From the NCBI GenBank assembly GCA_947379965.1, contig CANCPC010000008.1, positions 1 through 52,564 on the forward strand: a stretch of DNA of 52,564 bases, in the 5' to 3' direction. Shown here piece after piece: positions 41,973 to 51,415 of the stretch. Made by a program: the position numbers and the translations under genes. The notes under the pieces were generated by a model that ran no database searches, was not told where the DNA came from, and saw only the letters and a program-made list of their open reading frames with translations. Position 1 is the stretch's first letter; every line of letters starts with the position of its first letter. This stretch comes from Flavobacteriaceae bacterium (GTDB lineage Bacteria > Bacteroidota > Bacteroidia > Flavobacteriales > Flavobacteriaceae).

Positions 41973-44606
41973 TTATTTCAATCCTGCAATACTTTGCTCG
42001 ATTGAAGCGATTTTTGCCAAAGCATCCGCTTCTTTTTGTCTTTCGTTTGCCAAAACTTTCTCAGGTGCACCAGCCACAAATTTCTCGTTGGCGAGCTTAC
42101 TTTGAATCGATTTTAGGAAACCTTGGGTGTAAACTAATTCAGCCGTTAACTTTTCAATTTCAGCCGCAACATCTATATTTCCTGTAATTGGAATAAAATA
42201 TTCATTCGATTTTACACGGAAAGACAAAGCGCCATCTACTTTATCCGAAACATATTCTAGCGAAGTGATGTTCCCTAATTTGGTTACAACCGCATCAAAA
42301 TAAGTCGAAGCGTTATCGTTATTTACAGTTCGTAATTCGATCGTGTCTTTAAACGGAATATTTTTGTCTTTACGAATCGTTCTTATTCCAGAAATCACTT
42401 CGATGGTGTTTTCGAAATCAGTAATTAATTGCGCATTAAATGGTTTCATTTCTGGCCAAGTCGAAACAATTAACGCTTCTTCGGGCGTTCTTTCGCCAAG
42501 AATTTGCCAAATTTCCTCTGTCAAAAATGGCATAAAAGGATGCAATAATTTCAAGTTGTTTTCAAGCATTTCTATGGCTTTCGCCAAAGTTACGCTGTCA
42601 ATTGGTTGTTGGTACGCCGGTTTTATCATTTCGAGAAACCAAGAACAGAAATCGTCCCAAACTAGTTTGTAAATTCCCATTAAAGCATCAGAAATCCTGT
42701 ATTTTTCGAAATTATCTTCAATTTCCAAAAGCGTTTGTTGCAACTTCGCTTCGTACCATTCTATTGCTACTTTTGAAGATTCGGGTTGCGGAATCGAATC
42801 CGAAACTTCCCAACCTTTTATCAGTTTGAAGGCATTCCAAATTTTATTGGTAAACGCTTTTCCTTGGTTACATAATTCTTCGTCGAACATAATATCATTT
42901 CCTGCCGAAGCGCTCAAAAGCAATCCTACACGAACTCCATCGGCACCAAATTTTTGGATTAACTCCAATGGTTCCGGTGAATTCCCCAATGATTTCGACA
43001 TTTTACGTCTTTGTTTATCACGAACCAAACCAGTTAAATACACATTTGTAAATGGTTTTTTACCTGTATATTCATAACCTGCAATTATCATTCGCGCCAC
43101 CCAGAAAAACAAAATATCTGGACCGGTAACTAAATCATTTGTTGGATAATAATATTTAAAATCTTCGTTTTCAGGATCCATAATTCCTCCAAAAACAGAC
43201 ATTGGCCACAGCCAAGAAGAGAACCAAGTGTCAAGAGCGTCAACGTCTTGACGAAGGTCGCTGGTTGTTAGTTGTTGGTTGTTGGTTTTTGCTTTGGCTA
43301 AAACCAAAGCTTCTTCAATGTTTTCAGCAACAACGAAATCTTCTTTTCCGTCTCCGTAGAAATAGGCCGGAATTTGTTGTCCCCACCACAATTGACGCGA
43401 GATATTCCAATCGCGAATATTATTCAACCAATGCGCGTACGTATTATTAAAACGATTTGGATGCAATTTGATGTCACCGTCAACCAAAACAGATTGGATC
43501 GCTGGTTTCACCAAATCTTCCATTTTTAAAAACCATTGATCCGACAAACGAGGTTCGATTACAGCTTTCGTTCTTTCCGAAGTTCCTACTTTATTCAAGT
43601 GAATTTCGGTTTTGGCCAAAGCTCCTATTGTTTCCAGTTCTTTAGCTATTTCTTCACGAACTACAAAACGGTCTTTTCCTTGGTAATTTAAACCAAAACT
43701 ATTTAGCGTTGCATCTTCATTGAAAATATCGATGATCTCTAAATTATGTTTTTCGCCCAAAGCTTTGTCATTCATATCGTGCGCTGGAGTCACTTTCAAG
43801 CAACCCGTTCCAAATTCGATATCAACATATTCATCTTCGATAATTGGAATCACACGACTACAAATGGGCACAATCGCTTTCTTTCCTTTCAAATGTGCAA
43901 AACGTTCGTCATTAGGATTGATACAAATCGCAGAGTCGCCAAAAATAGTTTCGGGACGCGTTGTAGCCACTGTCAAAAAATCTTCACTCCCTTCGATTTT
44001 ATATTTTAGGAAATATAATTTTCCTTGTTGTTCTTCATAAATTACTTCTTCGTCAGATAAAGTAGTTTTTGCTTCTGGATCCCAGTTTACCATTCGATAC
44101 CCGCGATAAATCAAGCCTTTGTTGTATAAATCAACAAAAGAACGAATCACCGAAGCAGACATATCCGGATCCATGGTGAATTTTGTACGATCCCAATCAC
44201 AAGAGCAACCCAATTGTTTGAGTTGTTCTAAAATTGTTCCTCCGTATTTATCGGTCCATTCGTAGGCGTGTTTCAAAAATTCTTCACGACTTAAATCCGT
44301 TTTATTGATTCCTTCCGATTTTAATTTGGCAACCACTTTGGCTTCCGTTGCAATCGATGCGTGATCGGTTCCAGGAACCCAACAAGCGTTGAAGCCTTTA
44401 AGACGCGCTCTTCGGATCAAAACATCTTGAATAGTATTGTTCAGCATGTGCCCCATGTGCAAAACTCCTGTCACATTTGGTGGTGGAATTACAATCGTAT
44501 AAGGCGTTCTATGATCGGGCTCCGAATGAAAATAATTGTTTTTCATCCAGTAATCATACCATTTATTCTCAATAGTTTTGGCGTCGAATTGTGCAGGAAT
44601 TGTCAT
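41973..44606 (-). CDS. valS: Valine--tRNA ligase
   Basis: This 877-aa enzyme charges tRNA-Val. It has the HIGH motif as NVTGVLHMGHML (about 44-55), an editing domain with VATTRPETIFGDSA, a KMSKS loop as RRKMSKSLGNSPEP and a C-terminal coiled-coil arm (IEKLTAELVYTQGFLKSIQ onwards), as in bacterial ValRS. Length fits. Upstream is a run of TTTGTTGAATCG repeats. Confidence 0.97.
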   Translation of the reverse strand: MTIPAQFDAKTIENKWYDYWMKNNYFHSEPDHRTPYTIVIPPPNVTGVLHMGHMLNNTIQDVLIRRARLKGFNACWVPGTDHASIATEAKVVAKLKSEGINKTDLSREEFLKHAYEWTDKYGGTILEQLKQLGCSCDWDRTKFTMDPDMSASVIRSFVDLYNKGLIYRGYRMVNWDPEAKTTLSDEEVIYEEQQGKLYFLKYKIEGSEDFLTVATTRPETIFGDSAICINPNDERFAHLKGKKAIVPICSRVIPIIEDEYVDIEFGTGCLKVTPAHDMNDKALGEKHNLEIIDIFNEDATLNSFGLNYQGKDRFVVREEIAKELETIGALAKTEIHLNKVGTSERTKAVIEPRLSDQWFLKMEDLVKPAIQSVLVDGDIKLHPNRFNNTYAHWLNNIRDWNISRQLWWGQQIPAYFYGDGKEDFVVAENIEEALVLAKAKTNNQQLTTSDLRQDVDALDTWFSSWLWPMSVFGGIMDPENEDFKYYYPTNDLVTGPDILFFWVARMIIAGYEYTGKKPFTNVYLTGLVRDKQRRKMSKSLGNSPEPLELIQKFGADGVRVGLLLSASAGNDIMFDEELCNQGKAFTNKIWNAFKLIKGWEVSDSIPQPESSKVAIEWYEAKLQQTLLEIEDNFEKYRISDALMGIYKLVWDDFCSWFLEMIKPAYQQPIDSVTLAKAIEMLENNLKLLHPFMPFLTEEIWQILGERTPEEALIVSTWPEMKPFNAQLITDFENTIEVISGIRTIRKDKNIPFKDTIELRTVNNDNASTYFDAVVTKLGNITSLEYVSDKVDGALSFRVKSNEYFIPITGNIDVAAEIEKLTAELVYTQGFLKSIQSKLANEKFVAGAPEKVLANERQKEADALAKIASIEQSIAGLK

Positions 44607-44612
44607 TTTTAT

Positions 44613-44668
44613 GTTTATTTGTTGAATCGTTTATTTGTTGAATCGATTAACCGAATAACCGATTCAAC
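44613..44668. repeat. TTTGTTGAATCG-type repeats
   Basis: TTTATTTGTTGAATCG occurs twice in a row, followed by its inverted form CGATTCAACA. The same units occur at 49063-49112 and 49515-49556 and, less exactly, at 21222-21310. Confidence 0.55.
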
Positions 44669-44756
44669 AAAAAAACTTTTTACTTTGGTCCGATTTATGG
44701 AATTTATTGACAACAAAAGTAAATAATTAAGTACACTATAAAAAGAGAAATAAATA

Positions 44757-44787
44757 TTTGTACATTAATTAAAACAAAGTATATTTA
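44757..44787 (+). promoter_or_regulatory. Promoter of the DUF1573 gene
   Basis: TTTG (44757-44760), a 19-nt spacer and TATATTTA (44780-44787; last base off) match the consensus. Transcription would start near 44794, so the ATG at that position is less likely than 44815. Confidence 0.55.
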
Positions 44788-44814
44788 CTAACAATGTATT
44801 TTAAAAAAATGAAT

Positions 44815-45204
44815 ATGAAAAATAGAATCACTTTTATATTATTCCTATTATTAAGCAGTTTTGGTTTTGCTCAAAATGGTCCTAAAATTGAGTTCAATGC
44901 CGCAGACAGTACAATTGATTATGGTTCTATTTCTAAAAAAAAGGATAATGGTATTCGCTCTTTAGAATTTACAAATATTGGTGACACTCCCTTAACCATC
45001 ACAAATGTTCTCTGTACCTCGGGATTCTCGATTTCCTCAAAACCAAATGAGTCAATTATGCCAGGAAAAAAAGGAAAAATAGATATTAAATACAGCATGA
45101 TTCCTGGTCCAATTAGAAAAACAATTACTATAGAATCTAACGCTGTGAATTATGAAGGCGGTAGAATCGCCCTTAAAATAAAAGGAGACGTTATTACAGA
45201 TTAA
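44815..45204 (+). CDS. DUF1573 secreted protein
   Basis: This 129-aa protein has a signal peptide (MKNRITFILFLLLSSFGFAQ) and one DUF1573 domain (IDYGSISKKKDNGIRSLEFT, GDTPLTITNVLCTSGFSIS, IMPGKKGKIDIKYSM), an Ig-like fold common in Bacteroidota envelope proteins. Earlier in-frame ATGs at 44794 and 44809 exist; 44815 gives the cleanest signal and fits the promoter. The next gene encodes a small lipoprotein 41 nt later. The function is unknown. Confidence 0.85.
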   Translation: MKNRITFILFLLLSSFGFAQNGPKIEFNAADSTIDYGSISKKKDNGIRSLEFTNIGDTPLTITNVLCTSGFSISSKPNESIMPGKKGKIDIKYSMIPGPIRKTITIESNAVNYEGGRIALKIKGDVITD

Positions 45205-45245
45205 CAAGTTTTTAAATATCTTTGAAAAACTCTAAAAGAATAATT

Positions 45246-45563
45246 ATGAAAAAAATATTTTTATTATTCAGTTTAATCGCAATCCTTTATATATTTGAAA
45301 GTTGCACGAAAGATTCTAATACAACCAACCAAAATTATGCTTTTACAAAACCTTATTGCGCAACTATTACCGTTGGTGGTGTAGTTGGAATTTCTGAGAA
45401 ATGTTATCAAATTGGTGACATTGTAACCGGAAAAGAAAACACAAGTGGTAAATTAACTATTCGAATCGCAGATCATTCTGCTTTAAATGATGGTCCAGTA
45501 ACCAGTGCTAGCTATCAAGAATTTCTCGATGTACCGCTAGATTATTTAGCAATCACAAAATAA
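45246..45563 (+). CDS. Small lipoprotein
   Basis: This 105-aa protein has a lipobox (LYIFESCTKD, Cys about 19) after a hydrophobic run. The mature part has two Cys (YCATITVGG, SEKCYQIGD) that may form a disulfide. The TTG at 45222 would only lengthen the signal, so the ATG at 45246 is used. No family is recognised. Confidence 0.7.
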   Translation: MKKIFLLFSLIAILYIFESCTKDSNTTNQNYAFTKPYCATITVGGVVGISEKCYQIGDIVTGKENTSGKLTIRIADHSALNDGPVTSASYQEFLDVPLDYLAITK

Positions 45564-45572
45564 CAAAACACC

Positions 45573-45606
45573 AATAAAGCTTCTTTTTAATGAAGCTTTA
45601 TTTTTA
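45573..45606. terminator. Bidirectional terminator
   Basis: The stem AATAAAGCTTC/GAAGCTTTATT (45573-45583 with 45592-45602) lies between convergent genes ending at 45563 and 45604. Confidence 0.75.
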
Positions 45607-46935
45607 TAATATATTCAACAATTGAAATTTAAACACCAAGATTTTTCCTTTTCTTTCAACTTCAAAAGTGATCCATTTTTCCTCTTCGGATTTTAGGAGC
45701 GAATTAATTTCCTCCAAGGTATATTTATAGGCTGATGTAGTATTGACACGAAAGATAACATCTCCTTTTTGCAAACCACATAAATCCGCAGGCGAATTTT
45801 TTCGAACATTTCCAATTAGATAAATTGGCTTTAAAACGAATTTATATTTGAAATTATTTTCGGCTTCATTTGTGTTTAAAGCAAGGTCACCCGACTTTAT
45901 TATTGGAACTGTTTCTAAACGAACCGTTTCCTGAACCCACTGCAAACCATCATGTTGAATTTCGACTCCGCTTTTATTATAACTAAAAGGCGAATTGAAA
46001 TCTCCGTTTTTTCGTAAGTACATTTTCTGGTTTTGATAGTCAAAAACCACGGTGAATCTTCTTAAAATTTCGGAGCCAACAGAACCCGAACGATCTTTTA
46101 CCAGCTTCACATTTTTTATCGAAGTCGAATCCGGAAAAGCAATAATCGGATTATAAAATTCGAAATCTGCCATCGTAAATTTAGAAATCTGAGCTCTTTT
46201 TCCTTCTACATCGCCACTAAAACCTTGACCTAGATAATCTTCGAAATTTTTTGAAGGAACTTTTATCGATTTAGACTTATTTTCGAAAAGCCAAATCGCA
46301 TCACTATTTCCAATATCAATCAATAATTTCACGGGGACTTCAACAGAATTCAGGAAAACTTTGCTATTCATATAAGGTTTTAATCTTTCGATAGTTATGG
46401 GTACTTTTTGAAATTTTCTTTCTATTCTTTTTCTGTTTTTATCGGTATCTCTATAAATCGTAATTTGTTTTCTAGTATAATTAATTTCAACCAAATTATT
46501 TTTAAAAAAATTAAAGCCAATAATTCCGTTAACCGGAATACCGATATTTGAAGAAAGGTTGAAACTTTGATCTAAAACAATATACAACAATTGATTTGTT
46601 GATTTCATTCCAATTATTTCTATGGTATTTTTTGCTGATTTCAATCCTTCGATAGATTCCTCCTCGCCCAAACCTCGTAAAGTTATTTTTTCGATGCTGA
46701 AAAAACTGACTTCTTTTTTGTCTTCCATACTAAAAAGAATAGTTTCTTCAACACCTGAATCTAGCAAGAAATTTAACTCTACGCCATTTACTTTAACAGG
46801 AATAAAGATTAAGTTATTAATAAAATGAAAGGAAATTACAGTTTTATTTTTATCTTTTTCAAACAAAAACCCTTCTTGCCCTAGAATTGGTAAAGCATAA
46901 ATTAAAATGAAAACTATATGCAATTTTTTTTTCAT
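45604..46935 (-). CDS. Secreted retropepsin-like aspartyl protease with PDZ domain
   Basis: This 443-aa protein has a signal peptide (to about LPILGQ). The first domain contains ELNFLLDSGVEETILFS (Asp59, D-S-G motif) and a second aspartyl-like site VPVKLLIDIGNSDAIW, both of the retropepsin-like fold. A C-terminal PDZ domain (about 375-440) has NSPADLCGLQKGDVIFRVN. Similar Bacteroidota proteins are periplasmic proteases of unknown substrate. The DSG in place of DTG is a common variation. Confidence 0.85.
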   Translation of the reverse strand: MKKKLHIVFILIYALPILGQEGFLFEKDKNKTVISFHFINNLIFIPVKVNGVELNFLLDSGVEETILFSMEDKKEVSFFSIEKITLRGLGEEESIEGLKSAKNTIEIIGMKSTNQLLYIVLDQSFNLSSNIGIPVNGIIGFNFFKNNLVEINYTRKQITIYRDTDKNRKRIERKFQKVPITIERLKPYMNSKVFLNSVEVPVKLLIDIGNSDAIWLFENKSKSIKVPSKNFEDYLGQGFSGDVEGKRAQISKFTMADFEFYNPIIAFPDSTSIKNVKLVKDRSGSVGSEILRRFTVVFDYQNQKMYLRKNGDFNSPFSYNKSGVEIQHDGLQWVQETVRLETVPIIKSGDLALNTNEAENNFKYKFVLKPIYLIGNVRKNSPADLCGLQKGDVIFRVNTTSAYKYTLEEINSLLKSEEEKWITFEVERKGKILVFKFQLLNIL

Positions 46936-47060
46936 TAAAAAGTTTTCAATAAAGTTAAAGAAAATATAGAACTACTTCTCTTTTTAATAGTAAAATTAAG
47001 AGTATTGACAGTATTAAATTCGGAAAAAAAATTGCAAATTTGCACTAAACAATTACAATC

Positions 47061-48299
47061 ATGCCTGAAATTTCAATCAGAGGACGAAGAATGCCCGAAT
47101 CGCCAATACGAAAATTGGCACCTTATGCAGACATAGCAAAGAAAAAAGGTCATAAAGTATATCATTTAAACATAGGCCAACCCGATATAAAAAGTCCGTC
47201 AATTGCCATTGAAGCAATTAAAAATATTGACTTAGATAGTATAGAATACGGTCCTTCTGCAGGTTATGAAAGTTATCGAAGAAAACTTGCTGATTTTTAT
47301 ACCCATCAAAATGTTAAAGTAGCATTCGAAGACATTATGATTACTACAGGTGGTTCTGAGGCATTATTATTTGCTTTAGGAAGTATCATGGATCCAGGTG
47401 ATGAACTTATTATTCCGGAACCTTTTTATGCTAATTACAGTGCATTTTCAGAGGAATCAAGTGCAAAGGTTGTACCTGTAATTTCTAATTTAGAAAGTGG
47501 ATTTGTTTTACCCACAATTGAAGAATTTGAAAAAGCGATTACTTCTAGAACTAAAGCTATTTTAATATGTAATCCAAGTAATCCAACCGGTTATTTGTAT
47601 TCGGAATCAGAAATAAATCAATTAGGAGAATTAGTAAGAAAACACGATTTATTTTTAATCGCTGACGAAGTATATCGTGAGTTTATTTACGACAAAAAAG
47701 ACAAACACTTTTCGGTAATGAACCTAAAAGGTATCGAACAGAATGTAATTATGATTGATTCTGTTTCTAAAAGATACAGTATGTGCGGTGCTCGAATTGG
47801 CTGCATGGTTACTAAAAACAAAGAAGTAATTTCGGCTGCAATGAAATTTGCACAAGCACGTTTGTGTCCGCCAACAATTGAACAAATTGCTTGCGAAGCT
47901 GCAATAGAGACACCACAAAATTATTTTGACGAAGTAATTTCTGAATATAAAGGTCGAAGAGACACCTTGATTAGTGAATTAAATAAAATTGAAGGCGTTT
48001 TAGTAACGACACCAAAAGCTGCCTTTTATTGTATTGCCCAACTTCCGGTTGACAATACCGATGACTTTTCGCAATGGTTGCTTGAAAGTTATTCCTTAAA
48101 TAATGAAACCGTAATGCTAGCTCCCGCTGGAGGATTTTATTCAACTCCTGGTGTTGGTTTAAACCAAGTTCGAATAGCTTATGTATTAAAAAAAGAGGAT
48201 TTAATTCGTGCAGTTGAGATTTTAAAAGTGGCAATTCCGGTATATAATTCCGAAAAAAAACATTCAATTTTAACATCTGCAGCTAAAGAAAACGCATAA
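47061..48299 (+). CDS. PLP-dependent class I/II aminotransferase
   Basis: This 412-aa enzyme has YHLNIGQPDIKSPSIAIEA, the GPSAGYESYRRKLADFY region, MITTGGSEALLFALG, ILICNPSNPTGYLYSESE and the PLP lysine in IDSVSKRYSMCGARIG (Lys237). It belongs to the AspC-like fold type I group. The amino donor and acceptor cannot be fixed from the sequence; aspartate or aromatic aminotransferase activity is plausible. It diverges from the protease gene. Confidence 0.9.
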   Translation: MPEISIRGRRMPESPIRKLAPYADIAKKKGHKVYHLNIGQPDIKSPSIAIEAIKNIDLDSIEYGPSAGYESYRRKLADFYTHQNVKVAFEDIMITTGGSEALLFALGSIMDPGDELIIPEPFYANYSAFSEESSAKVVPVISNLESGFVLPTIEEFEKAITSRTKAILICNPSNPTGYLYSESEINQLGELVRKHDLFLIADEVYREFIYDKKDKHFSVMNLKGIEQNVIMIDSVSKRYSMCGARIGCMVTKNKEVISAAMKFAQARLCPPTIEQIACEAAIETPQNYFDEVISEYKGRRDTLISELNKIEGVLVTTPKAAFYCIAQLPVDNTDDFSQWLLESYSLNNETVMLAPAGGFYSTPGVGLNQVRIAYVLKKEDLIRAVEILKVAIPVYNSEKKHSILTSAAKENA

Positions 48300-48386
48300 T
48301 TTTATTCATGAAAACCACTGAAATTCTTTGGTTTTATTAATTATCTTTACCCATTAAATTAACACACATTATAATAGTAACTTTTG

Positions 48387-49058
48387 ATGATGAACAACGA
48401 AGAATTTCATGACGAACTAGGGGAAAATCATTTTAGCTTATCTGCTGTAAACCCAGTAAGAGAAGATGCTTTTAATATTTCAGACAATGAAAAAATTGAA
48501 AAAATAAAAAAAGATGTCGAAAACATTCTGATTACTCTTGGAATGGATATGACTGACGATAGCCTGAAAGGAACTCCGAATCGTGTAGCCAAAATGTTTG
48601 TAAAAGAAATTTTTGGAGGTCTAAATCCAGCCAAAAAACCAAGTGCTTCTACATTCGAAAATGGATATAAGTACGGAGAAATGTTAGTAGAAAAAAACAT
48701 TACTCTTTATTCTACTTGTGAACATCATTTGCTTCCGATAATTGGTAGAGCTCATGTTGCTTATATCTCAAACGGTCGTGTTATTGGTTTATCGAAAATA
48801 AATAGAATAGTAGAATTTTACTCTAAGAGACCACAAGTTCAAGAACGCTTGACCATGCAAATTGTACAAGAACTTCAAATTGCTCTTGGAACCGAAGATG
48901 TGGCTTGTATTATCGATGCCAAACATCTTTGCGTAAATTCTAGAGGAATTCAAGATATTGAAAGCAGCACGGTAACATCTGAGTTTGGTGGACAATTTAA
49001 AAATGAACAAACTCGCAGAGAACTTTTGAATTATATACAATTAGAAACGAAATTCTAA
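48387..49058 (+). CDS. folE: GTP cyclohydrolase I
   Basis: This 223-aa enzyme converts GTP to dihydroneopterin triphosphate, the first step of folate synthesis. It has the zinc/active region LYSTCEHHLLPIIGRAHVAY, GRVIGLSKINRIVEFYSKRP and ACIIDAKHLCVNSRGIQD. A TTG three bases earlier is not needed; the ATG at 48387 is used. It is followed by the repeat-flanked S23 gene, which separates it from cysS. Confidence 0.95.
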   Translation: MMNNEEFHDELGENHFSLSAVNPVREDAFNISDNEKIEKIKKDVENILITLGMDMTDDSLKGTPNRVAKMFVKEIFGGLNPAKKPSASTFENGYKYGEMLVEKNITLYSTCEHHLLPIIGRAHVAYISNGRVIGLSKINRIVEFYSKRPQVQERLTMQIVQELQIALGTEDVACIIDAKHLCVNSRGIQDIESSTVTSEFGGQFKNEQTRRELLNYIQLETKF

Positions 49059-49062
49059 TTTA

Positions 49063-49112
49063 TTGTTTATTCGTTTAAACGTTTATTTGTTTAAACGTTT
49101 ATTTGTTTATTC
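49063..49112. repeat. GTTTATTTGTTT-type repeats, left of the S23 gene
   Basis: Units of CGTTTATTTGTTTAAACG occur in tandem, partly self-complementary. They are the inverse of the units at 49515-49556, so the two bracket the S23 gene. Confidence 0.6.
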
Positions 49113-49142
49113 GGAAGAGGATTGGATTTAAAAAAGGTTACT

Positions 49143-49514
49143 ATGTATGTATTTTCATTTGAAAAATTAGAAGTTTGGCAAAATTCAAGAATGTTTATTT
49201 TGGACATTTATAAATTAACTGCCAAATTTCCATCAAATGAAATATTCGGAATAACATCTCAAATAAAAAGAAGTTCATCCTCTATAGCAACAAATATATC
49301 AGAAGGAACATCTAGAAATACCAATAAAGACAAGACACATTTTTTAACTATTTCATACTCTTCAGCAATGGAAACTTTGAATCACTTAATAATTTGCAAG
49401 AACTTAAATTATATTTCAGAAGAAGATTATACTATTTCTAGAGAACAACTTGAAAAAATTTGCAACCAAATTAATAGTCTAAAAAAATATTATCTATCAA
49501 TTGACAAATCGTAA
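49143..49514 (+). CDS. Four-helix bundle protein (S23/IVP family)
   Basis: This 123-aa protein starts [19 protein letters not shown] and has [20 protein letters not shown] and [15 protein letters not shown], the family of proteins encoded in 23S rRNA intervening sequences. Here it is not in an rRNA gene but between folE and cysS, flanked by inverted repeats on both sides. The TTG at 49122 adds seven residues without homology, so the ATG at 49143 is used. The function is unknown; the protein probably forms a pentamer as in known structures. Confidence 0.88.
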   Translation: MYVFSFEKLEVWQNSRMFILDIYKLTAKFPSNEIFGITSQIKRSSSSIATNISEGTSRNTNKDKTHFLTISYSSAMETLNHLIICKNLNYISEEDYTISREQLEKICNQINSLKKYYLSIDKS

Positions 49515-49556
49515 TACAAATAAACGATTCAACAAATAAACGATTTAACAAAAACA
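49515..49556. repeat. CAAATAAACGATTCAA-type repeats, right of the S23 gene
   Basis: AACAAATAAACGATT occurs in repeated form, the inverse complement of the left-hand units at 49063-49112. Confidence 0.6.
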
Positions 49557-49558
49557 GC

Positions 49559-51040
49559 ATGCCATTATATAAAACGCAAACTTTAAAAATATACAATTCT
49601 CTTTCGGGAGAAAAAGAGACTTTCATGCCAATTCACGAAGGAAATGTGGGAATGTATGTTTGCGGACCTACGGTTTATAGTAATGTGCATCTTGGCAATG
49701 TGCGTACTTTTATGTCTTTTGATGTGATATTTAGATATTTATTGCATTTGGGTTACAAAACCCGTTATGTTAGAAACATTACTGATGTAGGTCATATTGT
49801 GGATGATGTGGATGATGGTGAAGATAAAATTGCGAAAAAAGCGCGTTTAGAACAGCTAGAACCCATGGAAGTGGTACAGCAATATACGGTAGATTTTCAT
49901 GATATATTGAGTTTATTTGGTTTTTTACCTCCGAGCATCGAACCTACAGCAACCGGACATATTATTGAGCAAATTGAAATCGTCAAAAAAATTATTGATA
50001 ACGGATTTGCTTACGAAGTGAATGGATCAGTCTATTTTGATGTTGTAAAATACAACAAAACCAACAATTACGGTATTTTAAGTGGCCGAAACATTGAGGA
50101 CATGTTAGCCAATACAAGAGATCTTGACGGTCAAAGCGACAAGAAAAATGCACAAGATTTTGCGCTTTGGAAAAAAGCAGAACCACAACATATTATGCGT
50201 TGGCCTTCGCCATGGAGCGATGGTTTTCCGGGCTGGCACTTAGAATGTACTGCAATGAGCACCAAATATCTAGGCAATCATTTTGATATTCACGGTGGCG
50301 GAATGGATTTGAAATTCCCACATCACGAATGCGAAATCGCTCAAAACGAAGCCTGCACCGGACATACTCCGGTTAATTATTGGATGCATGCCAATATGCT
50401 GACTTTGAATGGTAAAAAAATGGCGAAATCTACTGGAAATAATATCTTGCCAAGAGAAATTATCACTGGCGGAAACCCAATTTTAAGCAAAGCCTTCTCC
50501 CCTAGCGTGGCACGTTTTTTTATGTTGCAAGCGCATTACAGAAGCAATCTTGATTTTACAAATGATGCTATGCTTGCTGCAGAAAAAGGATTTTATAGAT
50601 TAATGGAAGCAGTTGATGGATTGGCAACAATCACGGCAGGTTCCACTTCTACTCTAGACATTTCAAGCTGGAGACAAAATTGCTATGATGCCATGAACGA
50701 TGATTTTAATAGTCCAATTTTGATTGCGCATTTATTCGAAGGCGTTCGTTTCATCAACTTATTAAAAGACAATTCCGCTACACTTAATGCCGAAGATCTA
50801 AAAACTTTCACACATTTAATGCATTCATTTGTGTTCGACGTTTTAGGCTTAAAAGATGAAAAAACAGTTGGTAATAATAACGAAAAACTAGAAGGACTGG
50901 TTCACATGCTTATTGGTATGCGAAACGAAGCGAGAGCAAATAAAGATTTTGCTATGTCTGACCAGATCCGAGATCAATTGATTGCTTTAGGAATCCAACT
51001 TAAAGACGGAAAAGAAGGCACAACATTTAGTATTCAGTAA
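49559..51040 (+). CDS. cysS: Cysteine--tRNA ligase
   Basis: This 493-aa enzyme charges tRNA-Cys. It has [20 protein letters not shown] with the zinc Cys and the HIGH-like [16 protein letters not shown] and [17 protein letters not shown] as zinc ligands, and a KMSKS-like KMAKSTGN. The C-terminal region is helical as expected. It is the gene after the S23 insertion and precedes yidD by 71 nt. Confidence 0.97.
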   Translation: MPLYKTQTLKIYNSLSGEKETFMPIHEGNVGMYVCGPTVYSNVHLGNVRTFMSFDVIFRYLLHLGYKTRYVRNITDVGHIVDDVDDGEDKIAKKARLEQLEPMEVVQQYTVDFHDILSLFGFLPPSIEPTATGHIIEQIEIVKKIIDNGFAYEVNGSVYFDVVKYNKTNNYGILSGRNIEDMLANTRDLDGQSDKKNAQDFALWKKAEPQHIMRWPSPWSDGFPGWHLECTAMSTKYLGNHFDIHGGGMDLKFPHHECEIAQNEACTGHTPVNYWMHANMLTLNGKKMAKSTGNNILPREIITGGNPILSKAFSPSVARFFMLQAHYRSNLDFTNDAMLAAEKGFYRLMEAVDGLATITAGSTSTLDISSWRQNCYDAMNDDFNSPILIAHLFEGVRFINLLKDNSATLNAEDLKTFTHLMHSFVFDVLGLKDEKTVGNNNEKLEGLVHMLIGMRNEARANKDFAMSDQIRDQLIALGIQLKDGKEGTTFSIQ

Positions 51041-51111
51041 AAAAGATTGAAAAATTGATCAAAACTTAATATCTTAACACAAATAAACGGAACAATGATT
51101 ACTTGTATAAT

Positions 51112-51363
51112 ATGATTTCAAAAATCTTAATATTCCCATTTGTGTTTTTGGTACGTTTTTATCAAAATGCAATTTCCCCATTTACACCAGCTGTATGCAG
51201 ATTTGAACCCACATGTTCTAGTTATATGATTGAAGCCTTGCAAAAACATGGTTTATTTTATGGAGGCTATTTAGGAACAAAAAGAATATTGAGTTGTAAT
51301 CCTTGGGGTAGGAAAGGATATGATCCAGTTCCTCAAAAGAAATGCGGTCATCTGGATAGTTAA
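51112..51363 (+). CDS. yidD: Membrane protein insertion efficiency factor YidD
   Basis: This 83-aa protein has [33 protein letters not shown] and [14 protein letters not shown], the full YidD pattern with its conserved Cys residues. It assists YidC in inserting inner-membrane proteins and sits at the membrane surface through an N-terminal amphipathic helix. The TTG at 51103 would add MYN only; the ATG at 51112 is preferred. lgt follows after 52 nt. Confidence 0.93.
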   Translation: MISKILIFPFVFLVRFYQNAISPFTPAVCRFEPTCSSYMIEALQKHGLFYGGYLGTKRILSCNPWGRKGYDPVPQKKCGHLDS

Positions 51364-51415
51364 AAAATTCAAACTAAAACAAAAAAATGTATTTTTACAA
51401 TAAATAATATATACA

